Virus record (IMG/VR): IMGVR_UViG_3300011114_000992
Location: 1 to 26,195 of that record
DNA: 26,195 nt
Direction: 5' to 3' (one strand)
From: a virus
The position numbers and the translations under genes were made by a program. Shown here one piece after another: positions 21,060 through 26,195 of this stretch (positions are counted from its first letter, which is position 1; each line of letters begins with the position of its first letter). Below the pieces are notes generated by a model. It had not been told where the DNA came from and searched no databases. It was given only the letters and a program-made list of their open reading frames with translations.

Positions 21060-21479
21060 ATGACTATCACAGCCACATCACAAACACTGTTTGATGGTGA
21101 ACGGATTGCCATCATGAAGTTTAATGCTTCGATGAGTACGACTGAAAATGAGTCTGCTGTCGCCAAGGTAACTCCCTCCGCGCTGTTGCCCTCAAACGCG
21201 GGTGGTGCTTGCGACGGGGTAAGTATTCTGAAATGCACCGCATTGACGCATGGTCTTGAAGTTCAAATGAACTGGGTTGCAACGGCTCCTGTTGTCATCG
21301 AGACAATTCCTCAGAATAATGCTTACACGCAAGATTTTGCTGCAATTGGCGGTTTGACAAACAATTCAGGCGCAGGAAAAACTGGGGTGATTTCTTTCAC
21401 CACTCTGGACGGTTCTGCTGGAGACGCGTACACGGTAATTCTTGAGATGCAGAAGCATTACGTTAACCCCGTAACCTAA
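21060..21479 (+). CDS. Hypothetical structural protein, 139 aa
   Basis: TAGGAG precedes ATG 21060. The protein is beta-rich (SQTLFDGERIAIMKFNASMS, then GVSILKCTALTHGLEVQMNW, VVIETIPQNNAYTQDF, GVISFTTLDGSAGDAYTVIL) and lacks a signal peptide. It resembles small phage virion proteins with an Ig-like or beta-sandwich fold located between capsid and tail genes. I do not recognise a named family. By position it may be a decoration, stopper or tail-associated protein. Confidence 0.65.
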   Translation: MTITATSQTLFDGERIAIMKFNASMSTTENESAVAKVTPSALLPSNAGGACDGVSILKCTALTHGLEVQMNWVATAPVVIETIPQNNAYTQDFAAIGGLTNNSGAGKTGVISFTTLDGSAGDAYTVILEMQKHYVNPVT

Positions 21480-21481
21480 TC

Positions 21482-22006
21482 ATGCCAAGCAAATCCCCTT
21501 CTCAGCATCGTTTGATGGCGGCGGTCGCAAATAACCCTGCGTTTGCCAAGAAGGTTGGAATTCCTGCCAAGGTTGGGAAAGAGTTTGCCAAGGCTGATGA
21601 GGGAAGGAAATTCAAGGGGGGTGGATTGTATTACAACATTAATGCAAAACGCGAAAGAATCTCCGATGGCTCTGGGGAAAAAATGCGGAAAGTTGGAAGC
21701 AAAGGTGCACCTATCTCGCAAGCATTTTTAGACTCTGCAAAGACCGAAACAAAGAAAGAGGGTGGTGTTTCTCTTTCTGTTGGTCGTGGTGAAAAGCTCT
21801 CTGTAGAGCGCGGCGCTGGGCTGACTGCCAAGGGCAGAGAGAAGTATAATCGAGAAACTGGAAGCAACCTCAAAGCTCCGCAGCCGCAAGGTGGCCCCAG
21901 AAAAGATTCATTCTGCGCCCGAATGTCAGGGGTCGTTAAGCACGCTTCAGGCGACGCCCCGAGGGCAAAAGCCTCTCTCCGACGTTGGGATTGTCCGGGT
22001 TGGTAA
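21482..22006 (+). CDS. Basic phage protein with DUF6321-like C-terminus, 174 aa
   Basis: ATG 21482 follows the preceding stop by two bases, without a strong Shine-Dalgarno, so translation may be coupled. Residues 1-45 (SKSPSQHRLMAAVANNPAFA, KKVGIPAKVGKEF) form one recurring unit; residues ~47-90 include GGLYYNINAKRERISDGSGE and SKGAPISQAFLDSAKTE; the C-terminal ~60 residues (GLTAKGREKYNRETGSNLK, then KDSFCARMSGV and RAKASLRRWDC) match what I recall of DUF6321 in aquatic and cyanobacterial phages. Cys145 and Cys171 could pair or bind metal. Highly basic overall, so DNA or capsid binding is plausible. Function unknown. Confidence 0.72.
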   Translation: MPSKSPSQHRLMAAVANNPAFAKKVGIPAKVGKEFAKADEGRKFKGGGLYYNINAKRERISDGSGEKMRKVGSKGAPISQAFLDSAKTETKKEGGVSLSVGRGEKLSVERGAGLTAKGREKYNRETGSNLKAPQPQGGPRKDSFCARMSGVVKHASGDAPRAKASLRRWDCPGW

Positions 22007-22019
22007 AGGGAATCAATAA

Positions 22020-23093
22020 ATGTCTACATCAGGCACTGTCGGCCAGACCGTAATCAATGTTCAAACACTGATTGATCATGGTGCGAGGCGTTGCGGCAAG
22101 CTGGCTGAAGAACTAACCTCGGAGCAGCAACTCTCTGCAAGAGAGAGTTTGTTCTATCTGCTGTCGAATCTTGCCAACCGTGGTATTCAGTATTGGGCGA
22201 TCAGCAAAGCTGTCATCGGTATGACAGCCAACAAGTACATCTACAGCCTTCCCGTAGGCTCTGTGGATGTTCTGAATGCACTGTATAGGAAAATGAGTCG
22301 CCCTAGCGGTTCATACGCGTCCTCAGCCGGTGGTGTGGTGGCAAATGTGTACGACAATGATGTTGACACTGTTTGTCAGCAGACGTCCGCAAATGGAAAT
22401 ATTTCCGTCAACTACGGAACTGATAATCCGGTTTACGCTGGATCCATCGGCATCCTGCCTTACGTTGCAAATCAGGGATCCGCGTCTTGGACTTTTACGT
22501 TTGAATACTCTACGGACGGGGCGACTTGGCTGACTCTTTATAACGCGGGGGCCACCACCGTTAATGACAATCAGTGGCTGTGGTACGACATCGACCCCGG
22601 TCAATCGGTTGTTTATTACCGCGTAAGAATTTCTGGTGGTTCAACTTTGGCGCTGCGTGAGTTTTACGTTGGCAACAACAGCACCGAAATAACCATGTCC
22701 CGTCTAAACAGGGACGACTACACCAACCTGCCGAACAAGAACTTCACTGCAAACCAGCCATTCCAGTTCTGGTTTGATCGGACGATCCCGCAGCCGACCC
22801 TTTATTTGTGGCCTGTGCCTTCGGACGCTTTTGTTCAGATGACGGTGTGGTATTCAAGGCAGATTCAGGACGTGGGGGCGCTGCAAGACTCTTTGGAGAT
22901 CCCGCAGCGTTGGTTTCTGGCGATTCAATCGATGTTGGCTCACCAGATGAGCATGGAAATTCCGGGAGTTGCAACCGATAGGATTACTTATCTGGAGGGT
23001 CAAGCAACAAAGTATCTGTACGACGCGGAACAGGAAGAAAGAGATAAGTCGCCTATCTACTACGCTCCAAATATCAGCGTTTATACAAGATAA
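22020..23093 (+). CDS. Head-tail adaptor (gp4-like) with inserted beta-sandwich domain, 357 aa
   Basis: AAAGGGAA precedes ATG 22020. N-terminal (~1-90) and C-terminal (~220-357) parts together resemble the helical adaptor proteins of podovirus-like phages: AEELTSEQQLSARESLFYLL, then YSLPVGSVDVLNALYRK and later MSRLNRDDYTNLPNKNF, PTLYLWPVPSDAFVQMTVWY, and EIPQRWFLAIQSMLAHQMSM. Between them, residues ~95-218 (VYDNDVDTVCQQTS, SWTFTFEYSTDGATWLTLY, NDNQWLWYDIDP, YYRVRISGGS) look like a galactose-binding or discoidin-type jelly roll inserted into the adaptor. It would sit on the portal ring, with the insert facing outwards where it might bind capsid, tail or a sugar. The stop overlaps the next start. 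Confidence 0.7.
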   Translation: MSTSGTVGQTVINVQTLIDHGARRCGKLAEELTSEQQLSARESLFYLLSNLANRGIQYWAISKAVIGMTANKYIYSLPVGSVDVLNALYRKMSRPSGSYASSAGGVVANVYDNDVDTVCQQTSANGNISVNYGTDNPVYAGSIGILPYVANQGSASWTFTFEYSTDGATWLTLYNAGATTVNDNQWLWYDIDPGQSVVYYRVRISGGSTLALREFYVGNNSTEITMSRLNRDDYTNLPNKNFTANQPFQFWFDRTIPQPTLYLWPVPSDAFVQMTVWYSRQIQDVGALQDSLEIPQRWFLAIQSMLAHQMSMEIPGVATDRITYLEGQATKYLYDAEQEERDKSPIYYAPNISVYTR

Positions 23094-23428
23094 TGCCGAG
23101 ATTTCTTGACACTCTTGGTTTTTCGGACATTGCAATATTTATTTGCGACCGATGCAAAATGAAACGTCCACACGCAGAGGCGAGAAGTGACCCAAATTTT
23201 CCCGGATTGCAAGTCTGTGGTCAGGGGTGCGCTGATGAAAAAGATCCGTACCGGCTCCCGGCGAGGCCAACTGAACGCATTACGATTCGGTTCCCTCGTC
23301 CCGATGTCAGTGTTGCTGTTGACCCAGACGCTCTAATTACGGGGCCGTATCAAAATTATGAGATATCCCCAGAAAATAATCAGGATACGCCCTCCAACAA
23401 TGGCAATCTTGACAACCTGAGTCCATAA
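23093..23428 (+). CDS. Small zinc-ribbon-like phage protein, 111 aa
   Basis: Start ATG 23093 overlaps the adaptor stop (TAATG). Four cysteines are placed like a zinc ribbon: Cys18-x2-Cys21 (ICDRCKMK) and Cys42-x3-Cys46 (VCGQGCAD), followed by DEKDPYRLPARPTERITIRF. This CxxC...CxxxC-DE-x-HP pattern is one I recall in small tail-region proteins of phages. The C-terminal ~45 residues are disordered (SPENNQDTPSNNGN). It might be a structural or assembly protein of the tail attachment region; no function is known to me. Confidence 0.72.
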   Translation: MPRFLDTLGFSDIAIFICDRCKMKRPHAEARSDPNFPGLQVCGQGCADEKDPYRLPARPTERITIRFPRPDVSVAVDPDALITGPYQNYEISPENNQDTPSNNGNLDNLSP

Positions 23429-23429
23429 C

Positions 23430-25616
23430 GTGGCCAATGTAACTATTACGCAATTGCCGTCTGCTGGGGCGATTACTGGCACAGAATTAGTCCCGATTGT
23501 GCAGGGCGGGGTGACCGTCCAGACAACAGCCGCCGCGCTTGCTGGGTCGCCAGTCCAGACGCAAACCTTCTTGACGTTAAATCAGGAGGCCACACTAGCA
23601 AACAGCCGTAGGCTGTCCGCAGGTACGGGCGTAGGGCTTACGGATGGCGGGGCGCAGTCAACCCTACAGGTAACCCTCAACGCAGCGTCTGGGAGCCTAG
23701 AAGCGGCTGGAACGGGCATGATTGCCAAGACCGCCAGCAACACGGTTGCGGCAAGGACGATGACTTCGTCTACCGCTGGGCTGTCTGTCACCAACGGGGA
23801 CGGGGTAGCGGGTGCGCCCGCTTTTGCGTTGACTGGAGTCGCTTTGGCGGTTGCCGGGGCTACTGGGACAGGAGTGCTGGCTCTTAACAGTTCTTCGACC
23901 ATTGCGACCAGAATAATACTTGGAACGGCGAGCCAGATTGACGTTACGGACGGGAACTTTGTCAATTCGCCAGTTATTGCGATTTCCAGCGACCCGACTG
24001 TCCCCGGTTCAGGCGGGATAGTTGTCCCGGTGGGAACCACTGGGCAACGGGGTGCAAGCACCGACGGCACGTTGCGTTACAACACCACTACGGCGTCATT
24101 TGAGGGTTACGCTAACGGCGCATGGGGTTCAATTGTTAGCGGCGCGGGTGTAAGTGCAATCTCGTTTGGTTCAACTGGCCTGACTCCATCCACCTCGACT
24201 ACAGGCGCTGTAACGGTGGCGGGAACATTGTTGGTGGCCAGCGGAGGCACTGGGGTCACCACATCCACAGGAACGACGAATGTTGTGCTGTCCAACAGCC
24301 CAACGCTGGTAACGCCAAATCTCGGCACTCCAAGTTTTTTGCTTGGCACAAACATCACGGGAACTGCGGCAGGACTGACTGCCGGGACGGTCACGACAAA
24401 CGCTAACTTGACTGGTGATGTGACATCAGTAGGGAACGCAACTACGCTGGCCACAGTTGCTTCGGCAGGTTCTACAGGGTCTAGCACAGCGATTCCTGTC
24501 ATTACCATCAATGCCAAAGGCTTGACAACCAGTATCACCACGGCGGTAGTCGTTGCGCCAGCGGGAACCCTTTCGGGGGCGACCTTGGCGTCTGGGGTTA
24601 CGGCGTCCTCGCTGACCAGCCTTGGCACGATTGCCAGCCTGTCGGTCACCGCCGGGACTATTTCCACCACCCCTTCTGGTTCCACCGACATTGCCAACAA
24701 GAGTTATGTAGACACCATAGCGCAGGGGTTGGACACCAAAGCCTCGGTGGTGGCGGGAACAACTGCCAACATCACCTTGAGCGGCACCCAAACAATAGAC
24801 GGGGTGGTGCTGGTTGCGTCGGATCGGGTGTTAGTTAAAAACCAGACCGCCTCGGCTGATAATGGCCTCTATCTTTGCGCGGCGGGGGCGTGGACAAGAA
24901 CCACGGACATGAACACTTGGGTGCAAGTCCCCGGAGCCTACGTCTTCGTTGAGACCGGCACCACGTTAGCCGATACGGGTTGGGTTTGCACATCTGACGC
25001 TGGCGGTACGTTAGGCACCACAGCAATTACTTGGGCGCAGTTCTCAGGTGCAGGCTCTGGGGTGAGTTCGATCACCTTTGGCACAACGGGGCTGACTCCA
25101 GCAACGGCGACTACGGGCGCGGTGACTGTTGCGGGAACCTTGGCTGTTGCCAATGGCGGGACAGGGCTTACCGCAGGAACCTCTGGCGGCATTCTGGCTT
25201 ATACCGCCACAGGCACGCTGGCCTCATCTGCGTTGTTGGCGGCAAATGCTTTGATGATTGGGGGCGGCGCTGGCGTCGCGCCAAGCACCACGACCACAGG
25301 AACTGGCGTAGTTACCGCGCTTGGAGTTAATACCGGAACCGCAGGAGCGTTTGTAGTCAACGGTGGCGCTCTTGGCACGCCCTCTGCTGGCCTTCTAACC
25401 AATGCAACTGGTCTGCCTCTAACCACCGGGGTTACGGGTGTTCTGCCAATTGCAAACGGCGGGACGAACAGCACGGCTACTGCCACTGCTGGCGGATCCG
25501 CGTATGGAACTGGAACGGCCTTTGCGTTCACTGCGGCAGGAACTGCTGGGCAGGTATTAACTTCAGCAGGTGCATCTGCGCCTGTTTGGTCAGGAATATC
25601 AGGCGGAACTTTTTAG
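23430..25616 (+). CDS. Repetitive tail-fibre-like protein, 728 aa
   Basis: Starts at GTG 23430, two bases after the previous stop, with no clear Shine-Dalgarno. Residues 1-20 (MANVTITQLPSAGAITGTEL) are an N-terminal unit I recognise from phage tail-fibre proteins. The rest is Thr/Gly/Ala/Ser/Val-rich low-complexity beta sequence. Residues ~424-541 form a recurring fibre module: KSYVDTIAQGLDTKAS, QTIDGVVLVASDRVLVKNQT, ADNGLYLCAAGAWTRTTDM, ADTGWVCTSDAG. It is flanked by two copies of a 38-residue segment, at 238-275 and 542-579. The C-terminus has PIANGGTNSTAT and AGQVLTSAGASAPVWSG, typical fibre ends. Likely a trimeric fibre or its shaft; no receptor-binding tip or autochaperone is visible. 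Confidence 0.8.
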   Translation: MANVTITQLPSAGAITGTELVPIVQGGVTVQTTAAALAGSPVQTQTFLTLNQEATLANSRRLSAGTGVGLTDGGAQSTLQVTLNAASGSLEAAGTGMIAKTASNTVAARTMTSSTAGLSVTNGDGVAGAPAFALTGVALAVAGATGTGVLALNSSSTIATRIILGTASQIDVTDGNFVNSPVIAISSDPTVPGSGGIVVPVGTTGQRGASTDGTLRYNTTTASFEGYANGAWGSIVSGAGVSAISFGSTGLTPSTSTTGAVTVAGTLLVASGGTGVTTSTGTTNVVLSNSPTLVTPNLGTPSFLLGTNITGTAAGLTAGTVTTNANLTGDVTSVGNATTLATVASAGSTGSSTAIPVITINAKGLTTSITTAVVVAPAGTLSGATLASGVTASSLTSLGTIASLSVTAGTISTTPSGSTDIANKSYVDTIAQGLDTKASVVAGTTANITLSGTQTIDGVVLVASDRVLVKNQTASADNGLYLCAAGAWTRTTDMNTWVQVPGAYVFVETGTTLADTGWVCTSDAGGTLGTTAITWAQFSGAGSGVSSITFGTTGLTPATATTGAVTVAGTLAVANGGTGLTAGTSGGILAYTATGTLASSALLAANALMIGGGAGVAPSTTTTGTGVVTALGVNTGTAGAFVVNGGALGTPSAGLLTNATGLPLTTGVTGVLPIANGGTNSTATATAGGSAYGTGTAFAFTAAGTAGQVLTSAGASAPVWSGISGGTF

Positions 25617-25625
25617 GAAACCATC

Positions 25626-26195
25626 ATGAGTCAAGCGGGCTATACACCGATTTCTTTGTACTTCTCAGCCACTGGCGCTGCTGTTCCTTCTGCGGGGAAC
25701 CTTGTTGCTGGCGAGTTGGCGCTAAATACAAACGACGGGAAACTGTATTACAAGAACAGTTCGGGCGTTGTGACCTTGTTGGCTGGGGCAACTGCTGGGC
25801 CAGCGGGAGGGTCTACCACGCAGGTTCAATACAACAATGCGGGTGTATTGGCGGGCATTACTGGAGCCACAACCAACGGTACAGCGTTGACGCTTGTTGC
25901 CCCCGTTCTAGGCACACCTGCATCCGGAATTGTCACCAATCTGACCGGCACGGCCAGCATCAACATCAACGGAACGGTTGGGGCAACCACTGCTAATACC
26001 GGCGCGTTCACGACGATCAACGCCTCTGGCACGGTAGCAATGGCAGGAGCGGCTACGGTTGGGACGACTTTGGGCGTGACCGGCACCAGCACGATGGCGG
26101 CGATCAATGCGAGTGGGGACGTAACAGTCCATTCGGCAACTAGCGGAAATCAATTACTTACAATTGGAAGTTCTTCTGTTGCTGGTGACACCGCT
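25626..26195 (+). CDS. Tail-fibre-like protein, 5' part (3' end outside window)
   Basis: Open to the end of the window from ATG 25626 (190 codons seen), after an AGGA site. The N-terminus reads MSQAGYTPISLYFSATGAAV, then AGNLVAGELALNTNDGKLYY, KNSSGVVTLLAGATAGPAGG: the 'GELA-x-NT-x-DGK-x-YYKN-x-x-G-V-V' motif is common at the start of phage fibre proteins. It continues with GTPASGIVTNLTGTASININ and repeated GTV, GTT and GTS strands. It likely works with the preceding fibre-like protein; a peptidase_S74 chaperone or receptor-binding tip may lie beyond the edge. Confidence 0.8.
   Translation, partial: MSQAGYTPISLYFSATGAAVPSAGNLVAGELALNTNDGKLYYKNSSGVVTLLAGATAGPAGGSTTQVQYNNAGVLAGITGATTNGTALTLVAPVLGTPASGIVTNLTGTASININGTVGATTANTGAFTTINASGTVAMAGAATVGTTLGVTGTSTMAAINASGDVTVHSATSGNQLLTIGSSSVAGDTA

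Noticed and set aside
1-26195. tRNA genes, insertion sequences, integrase and attachment sites
   Set aside because: I looked for cloverleaf ends, transposase or recombinase motifs and terminal inverted repeats and saw none; short tRNAs could be missed by eye.

Overview
This window is a piece of a tailed double-stranded DNA phage (class Caudoviricetes), probably from an uncultured or environmental lineage. Every gene I can support lies on the + strand. Genes are tightly packed, many stop and start codons overlap (ATGA, GTGA or TAATG), and the order is replication, then accessory, then packaging, head and tail, as in a phage. Both ends are cut inside genes: an SNF2-type helicase at the left edge and a tail-fibre gene at the right edge. 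There is no integrase, repressor, RNA polymerase, lysis gene or tRNA in the window. The host cannot be read from the sequence. The high GC content, Shine-Dalgarno sites of the AGGAG type and sigma70-like promoters suggest a Gram-negative bacterium. After the capsid gene I see an adaptor and fibres but no tape measure or tail tube, which points to a short-tailed (podovirus-like) particle. That is an inference.

Layout. (1) 1-2465, DNA metabolism: partial SNF2 helicase, a small hypothetical protein, a DUF2800 RecB/Cas4-like nuclease and a DUF2815 single-stranded-DNA-binding protein, closed by a Rho-independent terminator. (2) 2498-4591: a fused primase-polymerase and RepA-like helicase. (3) 4592-7687, accessory block: an unusual cluster of GC-rich hairpins (4595-4880), then small early-type genes driven by three related copies of a promoter and leader (TTGCCT, 17 bases, CATAAT). 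These genes include a putative papain-like cysteine protease and several small conserved phage proteins. A second strong terminator (7712-7760) closes the block. (4) 7790-26195, late genes: small and large terminase subunits, a large multidomain 'polyvalent' protein, portal, two small proteins, a GroES-like protein, a putative scaffold, a conserved morphogenesis protein, a head protein, the major capsid protein, decoration-like proteins, a KKGG-repeat protein, a DUF6321-like protein, a head-tail adaptor with an inserted beta-sandwich domain, a zinc-ribbon protein and two repetitive tail-fibre proteins.

How they work together. The primase-helicase, SNF2 helicase, nuclease and ssDNA-binding protein form the visible part of a phage-encoded replication and recombination module; the DNA polymerase is not in the window. 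The terminase packages DNA through the portal into a HK97-fold capsid. The adaptor and fibres then build the tail end of the particle.

The most unusual items are: the 983-residue protein between terminase and portal, which joins a PcfJ-like domain lacking its usual cysteine to a JAMM-type metalloprotease-like block bracketed by an in-frame direct repeat; the three-copy promoter/leader cassette; and the hairpin cluster. Family names come from recognising motifs by eye; no search was run.
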